Positions 11,133 to 24,391 of a stretch of DNA of 64,000 bases are shown here, piece after piece. Location of the stretch: positions 22,439,056 to 22,503,055 of the forward strand of contig OX940868.1 in assembly GCA_954871525.1 (NCBI GenBank). The letters are read 5' to 3'. The first letter of the stretch is position 1, and each line of letters starts with the position of its first letter. The stretch comes from Parietaria judaica (Eukaryota; Streptophyta; Magnoliopsida; Rosales; Urticaceae). The position numbers and the translations under genes are program-made. Below the pieces are notes generated by a model. It worked only from the letters and a program-made list of their open reading frames with translations, did no database searches and was not told the DNA's origin.

Positions 11133-13400
11133 TCAAGCAGTACTTCCTTCCGGCAATGTGATTAAACGTGTGTTGGAGTCGTAGATCAATTCAGTCATGC
11201 AGCTGAGAGAGATGACAGTATTTTTCTTCAGTTAGTGAATTCAAGATTTGGAAGATCAGAAACGGAAATGTAAGGCGATATGGTTGTAAGACAGAAATAT
11301 TCACGCTTCTTACTTTGTGCATTTGACTTTGTTGGTCTCGCCCCCGCTCGAAATTGACAGTATGGTCCCGAAGAAGGATGTGTTTTCGGTTCCGCAGTTG
11401 GGACAAGGGCCCTGCAGGCACACCAAAAGAAAACACCTTGAAATCTCAGAACTAGAATCGTGAAAGCCGAAAAGGATAAAGATTCAATCAAAATCATGTT
11501 TGTTTTGTCACCTTTAGGATCAAAAAGTCCTTGACGATCGCGTTCGTGAGGTTCAAAGCCAAGTACACTATCAGCGGCAGAGCGGCGAACCATGTGAAGA
11601 TGAAGCTGAACGGCTCTGGAAGCTGCATTTGGACATTGGTTTTAGAAACCATGTTTAAAAATAAAAATAAAAAACTCAACAAAACCGTCGCACGAGATCT
11701 GGGGCTCGTAGTTACCTCGAGAAGCAAAGTGATTTCGAATCCCGTTATGTCATCGAGGAAGAAGAACCTAGCAGGATTAGCAACCAATAAGGACAATAAA
11801 TTCCAAATATCGCCAATCGTATTTCCGAATCAAATTCCTGTCCGTTTCCACTTTCGGTTATTATTCCCGATATAAAGTTCGAACAATAGCGATGATGTGA
11901 CACTTACAGTCCTACAGCTACAACAGTTGCTGGAACATTCAGCAGGAACATCTTGAGATAATCAACAGACAAGTCACTGTAAACCTGCATTATTTAACCA
12001 CATTAACCCTAATTACAATGCTAAATTATCCTCGACGCAGTGATAATTAATGCAAAATTGGCTTGAACAAACTCACTTTTCTACTTCGGAGACTGCATCG
12101 AGGCCCTTCGACAACGATCTCGCTTCCCGAGCTCTACATAGAAGCTTAACATAGTCAAACAAATTGAAGAAAACATAGAGGGAGAGAGACCATAGAAAGT
12201 CAATGCTGCAAAGCAAAAACTCTGACGGTTACCTTTAGGCGAACTTTGAGCTTGTCGTACTCTTCGTCGTTCATGATCGGATTCCCAGCTACATAAGCCA
12301 TCGACGCTTCAAGAAACCTCTGTTCGTCCGAGCCTGCATAAGTCAAAGGCTAAGAAAAGCGCAACAATTCTATAACTTAGCGCTCATAACATACTTAGCA
12401 TGACGACGCTGCTTCCTTCCCACATGAGTTCTTCTTTAAGATTATCGAATTCCTCGTTCGACATGATCGCTTTTCCCTCGTAATAGAACGCCTAGCAAAC
12501 AGGAAGAAAAAAAACCGTGACATTGTGAAAAGAATTAAAAACATGAGAAGGAAAATAGCTTTGAAATTGAAGTGGTTACTTGAAGAGCTTGAAGAAATTC
12601 GCCTTCGAGTTCGCCGAGAGACTTCTTTTCTTTCGGGTTTATGCTGCAATATTGCAACATGTTGGTATCGACAACCGGATCATCCTCTCCAACTTTCCCT
12701 GAAAAAACAAAGAGCAAATTATGTGAATATATAGTATAGATATCAACATATTATATATGAACCATGATATCATACTTCTTCGTAATTTAAGGGTGAAACC
12801 AGGACTGAAAACCGAGTTTTGATGAATTTTCTTCCAAAGCACAGTTCCTCGGTAACTGGTACAGCGACCGGTAAAATATAAGAACTTTACTGGTTTGGGA
12901 ATTAACGATTTTTTCCCGGTCCCGGTTATCTGGGAAGTGAAGAACTCCTCCCATTCTCACTTATGTAAACACCAGGTTTTAGGGAAGCGGTACTTGGATC
13001 AGTAAAATACAGCCTTTTTCACTTGATTAAACCGAGATCAGTAAACATGCAGGTTCAAAACCGTTTTACGAGGGTGGGAAATTCCCGTTCCTAGAAAAAA
13101 AAAATCCGTTTTTTAAACCGATATTGGGAACCGGTAATAGAGTTTCAACCCAAGTAAGTTTGGTGATCAAAGCTCAAAAGATATTATGATCGAACCTTCA
13201 TTATCCGTAGTGGCTTTGGCAGGAGTAAGCTTGCGGTATTGGCGCAACAACGGCAACCCATCGATTGGTCGGAACGAGTGAATCCTCGTCGAAGGAGAAA
13301 CCGAAGACGAAGAGGAACATAGGGGACTAAATGGTCTGTGTGTAAGCCCAGAGAAAGGTCTCCTTGGAGATGTCAAAGTGAAGGCCAACTTACTAGCCAT
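11133..13400 (-). CDS. PGRL1: PGRL1, PGR5-like protein 1, chloroplastic
   Basis: Thylakoid protein that works with PGR5 in antimycin-sensitive cyclic electron flow around photosystem I. Ten exons, 13400-13196, 12698-12580, 12491-12395, 12333-12233, 12133-12077, 11984-11908, 11767-11716, 11622-11512, 11411-11314 and 11202-11133, give 328 residues, near the usual 324. All introns are GT-AG and phases agree. The first 60 or so residues form a Ser-rich transit peptide. Family markers are MLQYCSINPKEKK, NLKEELMWEGSSVVML and PRCSLRS. Two membrane helices flank FFFLDDITG. The stromal end has CPNCG and CTNC. The six functional cysteines known in Arabidopsis appear to be kept. One oddity is Met after the last CTNC, where Gly is usual. 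Confidence 0.95.
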
Positions 13401-16400
13401 GAGAGAGAGAGAGAGAGGAGAGAGAAGTGGAAACTGGACTCAGCTTAAGCTGATCAAGGGAAGGTTGATACTTTGTTTAGAGAGAGAGATAAGGCAAATG
13501 GAATGTGTGGAGGGAAATGCAACAACATGAAATGATGTCGTTTCCAAAGATCAAGGACTTTGATTTTGCGTCTCATAAAATCATGCGTGTCGTTTTCAGG
13601 AAATCATATCTCAACACTCGGCAAATGCAAAACCATTGGTGACAAATAAATGTGGCTTGCTTTGCTTGGGACCTATCTGTCTTTTTCAATGTCTCATGCT
13701 AACCATTTTTAAAATATATATATATATATATATATATATGACATATTTTACAAAATTTATATGATATTCCAGAGACATTTATTATGAATTCATTAAGGAT
13801 ATAAAAAATCATATTATATAGAAATTATAAACATGTAAAACATCATATATTGCCACATTGGCAAATGGAAATGGCTGGTCAGCTTTTTTTTTTTCTTTTT
13901 CATTCATTTTTATGTCGTTTCTTAGAATATTGTCCTTTTTCATTCACTGACATTTTTGGTGTTAAGTCGTTTTTGAATATTCCGTTGTCGTAGCATTTTA
14001 TGTCGTATCATTCGGATATGTGGTCATCTTTCCTTTTCTGTCGTTTTACTTTTGTCGTTTTTTATTTCCATTATGATTTCTTTTATCTTCATATTTTTTA
14101 GGGAATTCTTTTATCTTCATTTGTTCCTCTTCTTTGACTATCTTGTAAATTCTAGAATTTATTATCATTTTGTATGTCGTTCATCTTTCCAAATTATATT
14201 AAACCAAAAGATCTTATAAAGATGAATTTTCTTTTTATGAACTTGAGATTGTCGGTCGTATTAGAATGTTCAACATAAATTTCAGATTTTAGAAAACGTA
14301 AATGGTGAAATGAAAATTAATATATATATATATATATCAAGAATTATAGTTGTTTAATTCTATCTTAGGAAGTACTTTGACTTGCTGCTTTGTAAATTTT
14401 GTTTCATCTTAATCGAAATTCATAGTTGCGTACTCTCTCTCTCATAAAGACAACTCAAAGTTATAAAAATAAAAGAAAAAAATCGGAACATCGACCTTGT
14501 GAATTTTTTTTTTTGTAATAATTAGGTGATCAATTTTGACTGTACTTCGTCGAGTTTCAACAATGTTTATATATAAATTAGATTTCACACTCAACAAATT
14601 ATCTAAAAATTAAGAGAAACAATGTATTATTTGAGTGGGATATAAATACCTAAGTAACTTTTTTTATTTTTTTAACAGAAAAACGTTAAATATGAAGGTG
14701 ACATACGTAATATAAATTGGATTAGTATGCGGGCAGTTTTATCTAGTCTACTCATTTACATCGTGCTAAGCAAAACCGTGGTCTGTTTTATTATATTATA
14801 TAATGAGAAAAATGTGTTAGGATGGTCGTGCATATTTTGAAGGGTGGTTGAAACGTGATCAAACTTTTGTGTTGGTTTATATGACATCATGAATTACAAT
14901 TTATGTATTGTATGCATTTCGTCTTTTATACTCCATCATTATCTGCTTGTGCGCATTCACGTGTTTCTTTTGCGTATATGTACTGTATTGAAAGTATAAG
15001 TATTAAATTTAAAAAAAAAAGTATAAGTATTGAATCTTCTATTATTAAGTACGTCCGTATAAATTCAAGCCTCACAAATGACACATAATGATGTTAAGGT
15101 TCAATTCAGTCCATGTTCCGTTAAGGTTCGTTATACGAGATACTGTCTACGATTAAACTCTAATTAAAAATATTAATTAACCATTCCATTAATAAGTTAG
15201 AAGCATACACTTGTCTCTAGTTCAACGGACGTCCTTTACTTAACATAGACAAACAACATTGTTTTGTAATTTTTGGATATTACTCCTAGAAAGATTTGAA
15301 AATATGCCATCTCACTCGATAAATTATTAAGTACTTATGCCATAAATATGGTAGTTGCATAATATCACGTATACTATATATGATTGCTATGATTACAAAA
15401 CTAAACAAAAGACAGAGAATTAATTTAGGAAATCACTAAGATATGTAATATATAATTATCATATTATATATATCTTCGTGACCCAAATTTGTTTCTTTAA
15501 ACAAAATTACGAAAATTCCTACAATAGGGCATGATGCTCAAAGTATTTATGTGCAATATTATAGTTTTGTTAAATTTGGTGCACAAATAAATTTTCTTTT
15601 ACAATGAAAGCGTTGACGGTTAGATAAATGGAATTGTTGAAGGTGAAAATATAGAAGTCAAGACTCACTAGTGTAGCTATATATTATATGTTATTTATTT
15701 ATTGTTTCTTCTTCTTTCTTGAAATTACTTGCATTTCCTCTTGTGAAGCAACCACATGTTTGCAAGAAGATATACATATATAGTTGTGTTAATATTAGAT
15801 AATTATTAGGTCAAAATCCACACAAAGCGACATGATTTAATATCTCAAGTCTCAACCAATGACGTGTGAGTCCAAATTCAATGAAAATGTGTGTGATGCC
15901 TGTGTAGCAACCTAGACTTTGTGTGTGATGCTTGTGCCCGGGCCACGTTGGATATTACTTATTAATGTGTCAAATTTTGATCTTATTATCGGTTCTGTAC
16001 GAATTGTTTTTTTTTTTTTTGGGTTTTTATATACTCAATTTTTGCATTCAATATCATGGATATTTTCAGTACTATAAAATGCAAATAAACATCTTAGTTT
16101 TAAACAATGACAATAGAGTGACACTTTTCTGCATGAGAATATTTGAGAGTAACGGTAATAAAACATAATACTCGACATATACGGTTTTCTATATTGGTAA
16201 CATCCGCTACGTCCGTAATACTCTACACATGTATTCTTTTTTATAGGTCGTTTTGGAAATTGTGACATACTACTATTAGAATTTGACAATTTTATCGTAA
16301 AAAATGGTACTTATTATCACTTTCTTGAAGTGAAATTGATACTTTTTCCGCTAATAACCTTTTAAATAATTTTCCAAAAGCATATATACATTATCGGCCA

Positions 16401-16642
16401 ACGAGTCCTACGTTAACACAAAGACAGGGAACATAAGTGAAAAATCTTCAGATATGTCGTTTTTGGCCAGAAATAGTCTAATCAAGAGGAAGAAGAAGGA
16501 AGAAGATTCTTGACTCTTGAGTCTGTGTGTGAGACCGTTAGGGTTCTCACCTCACCACATCACAGACAACCACGCTTCGATCTTCCAGTCAAAAAGTCAA
16601 ACTCCATGGTCTCTCACTCTTGCCATGCACAAACTTGGTAGC

Positions 16643-16648
16643 CACGTG
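16643..16648 (+). promoter_or_regulatory. G-box upstream of ANS
   Basis: A CACGTG palindrome lies about 200 bp upstream of the anthocyanidin synthase ATG. Such E/G-box sites are the known targets of bHLH partners of the MYB-bHLH-WD40 complex, and of HY5, at anthocyanin promoters. The match is seen in the sequence; the use is inferred. Confidence 0.55.
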
Positions 16649-16742
16649 AGCAACTGAACACCATTTCGAAGTAGAACCCTTTGAATCATTACTATATTTC
16701 ACTATACTACGTGCTTCTAAATCTTGGACTGTAATGCGGTAT

Positions 16743-16750
16743 TATAAAAG
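16743..16750 (+). promoter_or_regulatory. TATA box of ANS
   Basis: TATAAAAG sits about 100 bp upstream of the anthocyanidin synthase start codon. This is a near-consensus plant TATA box at a normal distance for a short leader. Confidence 0.65.
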
Positions 16751-16788
16751 CAATGCAAAGGTACGCCAAAAGAAGCACTTCTTAGTAG

Positions 16789-18122
<1,334 letters not shown>

Positions 18123-19692
18123 GCCGATTGGAAAGGCAAAAAAAAAAAACATTCAATCGTCAAACTACGTCCTTTTGAGTTGATTTGATTTCTTTCCCTA
18201 TAATTCGTATATGTAGCGTGCCGGTTTCAAAGCCGTGTCGATTGTTGTATCGGTTTTCCTCGCGAACTTGAATAAATTAATTATCTTCCTTCGTTATATG
18301 AATATGGGAATTTCCTATATAGCTATAAAATCAATTTTTTGAGTTTTTTCTTCCAATATTTTAGCTAGTTGTAGCTTGGTGCCTTGTCTTCTATGTGATT
18401 CCTATATAGCTATAAATTCAATTCTCAATAATAAAAGCACTTTTCATCTAACTTTTTTTTAATAGATAAGAGAAAGACAAGAGAAAAAAAAAAAAAGTGA
18501 TTTTGAATAATTTAATTAGATTCCAGAATTGTTGGATCCAAGAACACGTTTGATGTCACGTGGAGATTCCATTTTCCACGTGCAGAAACGTTTGGTGAAC
18601 TGACCAAACTGGTTGGTATTATTAAGTCCGAGCAAATGCTGCCCTTAGTTTCCCTAATTTCACATTTTAAAATCGTTGCCTTGTCCCAGTTCCGGAAAAG
18701 TCTTGTTCTGTAATCGGGACGGGCAAAAATCGGGCCGGTTTAGTATTTTAAATTAGCTATTCACAATTAAAAGTTTCGATCAAATATGAAATGTTGTCTA
18801 AACTTGAAGTAATACATGATTTATGCTAAAACAAGGGCCGAAAATCAGACTGGCTCGGTTTTCCAAAGCCGGATCTCAGATTAAAATAGGACCGTGAGTG
18901 TACCAAAACCGGGTTTCGGAGCCATGGGACATGTTACATAACACCATTACCAACCAATTTTGAGGAATACTCATACAAGTGTCTACCAGTCAAAGCAAAG
19001 AAAGAAATCTACCTCCTTAATGGTAGTTTTCACGTACGGTTTGCTCTTTTTGGAGACTTTAACGCAATATTCCCAACATGTTAACTACTCTAATTCTAAT
19101 CTAATTTAATCCCAATTCCTCAACTTTACTAATTACTCAAAGTGCGGGACCAGTCACGAACAACAAAGCGGCCTCGTATTTTTTGACTTACAACGGCCCG
19201 ACTATAAAGACTCATGCTTCGTAACGATGCCTCAGGAATTTAGCCAAATTTTCGATCACTTCAGGCCTCAAACCGGTAGTTTACGGAAATTTCATCACCT
19301 TTCTCCGCTTTAGCTTTCCTTTATTATATTGCTTTCATTATTCTCGAGTAACTAAGATTATATACCTTATAAGATGTCAATTCTAACTTAGTCATCGGTG
19401 CATGAGAAAATCCGAACCTTTAAATATTTCGTTTTCTCTGATTTCCTAAACCTTAATCTCCATCAAGCGTCCATCGGCACGAGGCTGCGCCGTGAAATCC
19501 CTTTCTGAAGAAGCTGTGGCGACCGAGAGGTATTAGAGTACTGAACTAAACTACACCTATTCATCGACCATCTCGAATCTAATTGAAGGAATTACCATTT
19601 CGTTTTCGGTTCTCGTTATCTGTAATGACGAACGTAACAAAACGAGCTCAATCCAATAATTGTCTGTCTATTTATTTTAATTTTGACCACAT
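18123..19692. other. intergenic region, no gene seen
   Basis: Convergent 3' space between ANS and the reductase. It contains a CCGG/GGTTT-rich low-complexity segment (about 18700-18920), and no protein-like frame is visible. A sentence-like GC-richer patch near 19480-19520 could be a gene remnant but is too short to name. Confidence 0.5.
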
Positions 19693-20870
19693 TCAATCAA
19701 GTTGAATCGGCGATAACAAAGGCTCATTAGCAAAGAAAGCCTTCAAGTTAGCTAGAACCAACTGGCTCACCGCCTCCAGCGACTCGGGCGTCACCACCGC
19801 AGAGTGCGGCGAGAGCACCACGTTGTCGAGCTCAAAAAGCTCTCTCGGCACGTCGGGCTCGTTCTCAAACACGTCGAGGCCCGCTCCGCCAAGCTCGCCC
19901 TGCACCAAAGAGCGGACCAGTTCCCGCTCGTCGACAAGGGCGCCGCGGCCCACGTTGATGATAACCCCTTCCTTCCCCAGCGCCCTCATGACGTCTCCGT
20001 CGATGAAGTGGCGCGTCTCGTCCGTCAGCGCGCAGCACAGCACGAGCACATCGCTCTCGGCAGCCAAATCGCGCACGTTCTCGAAGAAAGGGTAAGGCAC
20101 GGACGGCTTTGGATTCCTTGAAGTGTAGGCGATCTTGCAGCCGAACGCTTTAAGGCGTTGGGCGACCGCGGAGCCGATTTTTCCGAGCCCAACGATGCCG
20201 ACTCGCTTCCCTCCTACCTGAAACAAAAAAACATTCATATTAGTTGGCAATAATCCCTCTTAATTTTGTTCATGCATTTGTCCCTTGAACTTTCGTTTAT
20301 GATGCTCTTTCATCTCTTAAACTTCCATTTTGATCCAAAATACCCCCTAATAAATATGTATATATGTATATATAAATATACAGAAATGTATATACATATA
20401 TGACTAACTCAATAAGCAAGTTTTGAAACCTTGGATCCCAGAGGAAAGTGTCCTTCCCTGGGCCACGATCCGGATCGGACGAACCGATCGCCGGCTGATA
20501 CTCGGCGCAGGACGTCGATCAGCAGCGCGACGGCGTAGTCAGCGGTGTTGACAGTGAAGGAGTCGCCGATGCCGGAGACCGCGACTCCGCGGAGGCGACA
20601 GACGGGAAAATCAACGTGGTTTGTCCCGGCAGAAGTGGTGGCGGCGAACTCCAGGGACGGAAGCGACCGGAGATCTTCGGCGGAGAACATAAACGGGCCG
20701 AGGATCACCGCGGCGCGTACGGCGGCGAGGAGGGACGGGGGAGGAGGAGGGGAGTGGTGAGGGTCGATCAAGCGGTAGTGGAGGCTGAGCAGATCGGTCA
20801 AGGGCTTGATGGCGAAGGAAGAAGGTCTGTGAATGAAGACCAGAGGAAGGTCTTCTTGCTCAGCCGCCAT
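19693..20870 (-). CDS. HPR3: glyoxylate/hydroxypyruvate reductase, HPR3/HPPR-like
   Basis: D-isomer-specific 2-hydroxyacid dehydrogenase. Plant relatives reduce glyoxylate, hydroxypyruvate or 4-hydroxyphenylpyruvate with NADPH in the cytosol. Exon 1 is 20870-20430 and exon 2 is 20217-19693, joined in phase 0, giving 321 residues, the normal length. The Rossmann motif GLGKIG spans 157-162, and Arg181 in YTSRN favours NADPH. Catalytic residues are Arg238 (NVGRGALVDE), Glu267 (FENEPDV) and His285 (LSPHSAVVT). Two more intact first exons of the same kind lie upstream on the same strand without any second exon of their own, so this exon 2 may be shared. Substrate cannot be set by eye. Confidence 0.9.
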
Positions 20871-21119
20871 GGAAATGCTTATCTAGAAGAAAGCCTCTGG
20901 TTTTTGGGCTAAGAGGCGTAAGTATCAATTTTTTATGCTATAATTTTTTTAATTTTATTTTTTTTATCGAGTTTGTTAATCAGTTACATCAATCATCAGA
21001 GGGACGTGAACGACAAATTTTTTATTGAAAGCATATATAAGGAACGACAAGATATACAAACGAATAAAATAATTATTAAATAAAATAAAATCGGAAAAGC
21101 CGGTATAACCGTATAAGAC

Positions 21120-21557
21120 CTTGGTTCCAAGAGGGTAGTGTCCTTCCAGAGGCCACGATCCAGACCGGACGAACCGGTCGCCGGCGGGGACTCGCCGGAG
21201 GACGCCGACGAGGAGCGCGACGGAGAGGTCGGCGACGTTCTCGGTGAAGGCGTCGCCGTTTCCGGAGACGGCGATCCCGCGGCGGCGAAGGGCGGCGAGG
21301 TCGACGTGGTCCGTGCCGGCGGTGGTGGTGGCGGCGAACTCCAGGGACGGGAGCGAGCGGAGGGTGTCGGCGGTGAAGGGCATGAGGCCGAGCACGACGA
21401 CGGCTCGCACGGAGGAGAGGAGAGACGGGGGAGGAGGTGGAGAGTCGATGAGTCGGAAATGGGGGCTGAGCAGATGGAAGAGGGGGTTGGTGTTGGCGAA
21501 GGAAGGGGATCGGTGGATGAGGACGAGAGGAAGAGTGTGGTCTTGCTCGGCCGCCAT
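21120..21557 (-). CDS. orphan HPR3-like first exon B
   Basis: One open exon of 146 codons, closely similar to the first exon of the downstream reductase. Both start MAAEQ, and RSLPSLEFAATT, VLRRV.AGDRFVRSGSWP and the final PLG.K all align. It ends at AAG|GTCTTA, the same phase-0 donor position as the complete gene. No second exon follows before the next first exon starts 250 bp downstream. It could be an alternative first exon spliced to 20217-19693, skipping exon A, or a truncated duplicate. The frame has no stop or shift. The ATG context (CCATGGCGGC) is the same as in exon A, which points to a recent tandem duplication. Confidence 0.75.
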
Positions 21558-23174
21558 GGAAGAAAAGCCCCTTTCAGGGGTTTGTGCTTAATCTCGCACT
21601 AATCGCTCAGCTACAGGAAAGTGGAAACCTTAAAGCGACACAGTCTATATATATATTCAGAGTGACATGGACGACGGAGATTCCAGGGACAACGCTCGCC
21701 AAGTACATTGGGTTGAGCGAGAAACGACTGTGAAATAAGTACGACAATGTTTTAGAAACCGTTCCACCTAAAAACGTTTACGAGACAAATTTTACGGGTA
21801 TTCTTATGCCTATTTTCAGACATAAAATTTCAAAGTCTAAATTAAAGAGTGTACCAAAAAATAGGGCTTAGAATAATTAAAACTTAAAAGCTCAAAAAGT
21901 ATGAGCGCGCTAAAAATAAGCGCACTGAAAATGGATGTCTCACACGTGAGCACATTTGAAGTGGGCTTCCTTGAATGAGCGCCATGTAAATGGGTGCGCT
22001 GAAATGAGCGCGTTTACTTTTTCGCAACAATTACTTAATTACACAGAGGCGCAATAAAATAATTTTCAATTACACAAAGGTCCCTAAACCCTTTTATAAA
22101 TAGGAGCTTCAAACTCAATAAATCGCATTCGAACTCGGAACTAAACACATTTCACTCAAACGCTCTCCGTAGCAATAAAATCTCTCAACTCTCACTTTGA
22201 ACTACGTGATGACGTCCGGCATCATATATTATCAAATCTCGTTTTTTCTATGTCTTTAAGCATATCAACAAATGCGAGGAATCAAGCTTCAAGCCCAATC
22301 TAATCGCTAAGAGGATATTGGACCCGGCCCAAAATCAAGACTTGGATCGCTTTAGTGTTAATCCATTTTTCAGCATTAAAAGATATACCAAGGGTAGTAC
22401 TAGAATAACGGTGGGATTTTCGTAAGATTTTGAAAAATCGTTACTCGTTAGTTATTGTGTTAATAGATTTTACAAGTACAATAAAAACTTCTTTAAATTA
22501 ATACGGTTAGGACTTAGGACCAAAGAATTTTATTATGTTATCGATGTTATTACTTTATCGAAGTAAAATTTAGTCTTGTTAGTTAGAGACAGGATCATGT
22601 AAAAGTATTATTTTATCGAGGTTATTATCGAAACAAGGTTCTATTGTATACTGAATATCGATGGGTGTCACTATTATAATGATAAAGCTTTTGTAAAAAG
22701 ATATATTAAATATAAAACCCAATTAATAAAGGTGTATAAATGATTATTAATATAAAATACACAATTAGTATAGGTATAAAATCTAAGGGAAAATGCAATT
22801 TTATTTTTTTTCGCGGTTCTAAGAGTTGTCTAGTGTAAATGGTGCACGTGGGGTGGTTTGCGAGCGGGCCGTGCCACCCGGAACAGAACACTTCAAAACG
22901 TTTTTTTGCTTACGTCCCCGCAACAACAGGTTACCCAAAGGTGAAAAGGGACATCATTAAGGAGAAACATAATGATGAATATATATATATATATAAAAAA
23001 AAAAAGATAAATCACCCAAACAAAGAGATATCGGAGAAACGACAATCTTAATAACACAGAGATATTAGGAAAAAAACGACAACCTTAGTAGAAACGACAA
23101 TACTGAGATTGGAAGTGAAACTTTTGTCTAGTAAGTGGACACAAATCGAATGAGATAGAAAAGAAATACCGGAC
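21558..23174. other. spacer between orphan reductase exons B and C
   Basis: No second exon of the reductase and no other gene is visible. Around 21900-22015 there is a cluster of GAGCGC/AGCGCAC words. At 22090-22400 there is a TATAAATA-containing stretch resembling a transposon promoter or leader. AAACGACA words occur at 23036-23095. Confidence 0.55.
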
Positions 23175-23615
23175 CTTAGAACCAAGACCGTACTCTCCTT
23201 CCCTCCGCCGAGTACCGGCTCGGAAAAACCGGTCCGCAGCCGAGACGCGGCGTAGCACAGCGATCATCAGCGCAACGGCGTAGTCAGCAGCATCAGCAGT
23301 GAAAGCGGGGCCTGCGTTGGCAACAGCAATGCCCCGGCGGCCGCACTCGGCGAGGTCCACGTGATCGGTGCCGGCGGAGGTGCAGACCAGGAGCTGCAGG
23401 GAAGGCAGGTGCCGGAGCGTGTCGGCAGTGACGGGCCAGAGGTCGTAGACTACGACGGCGCGTGGGGAGAGGAGTGATAGCTGGCTGTTTAATTCTACGG
23501 TTTGAAAGTGATTGGCTGTGAGGAGATCGGTGATGACTGAGAGGTCGTCGGAGGCGGGGTTCCGGTGTATGAGGACGATCGGACGGTCGTGGTTTGCGGT
23601 GGTTTGGTCTGCCAT
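23175..23615 (-). CDS. orphan HPR3-like first exon C, diverged
   Basis: Open exon of 147 codons, exactly as long as exon A of the complete reductase, but much more diverged. Shared blocks are IVLIHR, LRHLPSLQLLVCTSAGTDHVDL, CGRRGIAVANAG, DYAVALMIAVLRRVSAADRF and YGLGSK. It ends at AAG|GTCCGG, the same phase-0 donor position. No exon 2 follows within 2.9 kb until the one at 20217. Divergence without any stop or frameshift suggests selection and therefore use. The start was set at MADQTT by alignment. The frame stays open for 89 more codons upstream (to 23882), with no family resemblance there. Confidence 0.7.
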
Positions 23616-24391
23616 GATCGGTGGCGGAGTTAGCGAGTTGGGTTTTTGGTGATAAAAGAGCTCTGTCAAGTAAATAATTTCTGATGAAGGATCGCTGAGT
23701 AAAACGACAGAAGAAAATCGGTAACCGACGTAAAGCTCGAGAAACGACAACATGAGAGCTAAAGCAGTACTATTCGAAGCCGCTAAGCTCATGCAATCTA
23801 TAATTGCATCGATGACACCATCGACGACAAAGCTAGTAAGCTCGTGTCCATAGACATCAGTGTGGTGAAGTCGTCCCGGCACGGGGTGACGGTCAAAATT
23901 GGAGGACAGATTTTCTCAACACTGTGGAATTATCGGGGATCCCGTAAAATAACGCAAAGATCGTGCGCCCCATCTCCGGGATCTGCGCCAGATATCTCCT
24001 ATTTTTTCAATTTATTTTCTTTTATTTGCTCCCTAATTAATATATATCTTCACAAAATTATGTACAAGATAAGTCAATGTTGTTTGAAATTATAATTTGC
24101 TAGGTTTAGATAAATATAATTTTAGTACTATATAAGTCTGATAATCATTTAATAATCACTATCATAAGTCATATACCCAACACATAAAACCAAATTTAAG
24201 ATGATCATCATACCTTCAAATCTTTCTTAAATTTACAAAAACTGACCATAACTTTCGAAATCATTGTTTTCCATTTTGTGAAACAGAAAACAAAAACAAA
24301 AACTAAGCACTTTTGTATCCGATTTTAACGATCAGAGACAGTACTCAGAAAATTACCGAATATTTACAAAGCATATATATAGATCAATGTA
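23616..24391. other. spacer between exon C and the bHLH gene
   Basis: Holds the presumed promoter of exon C and the 3' flank of the bHLH gene. The in-frame extension of exon C to 23882 lies here. AAACGACA words occur near 23702 and 23740. No separate gene is seen. Confidence 0.5.
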
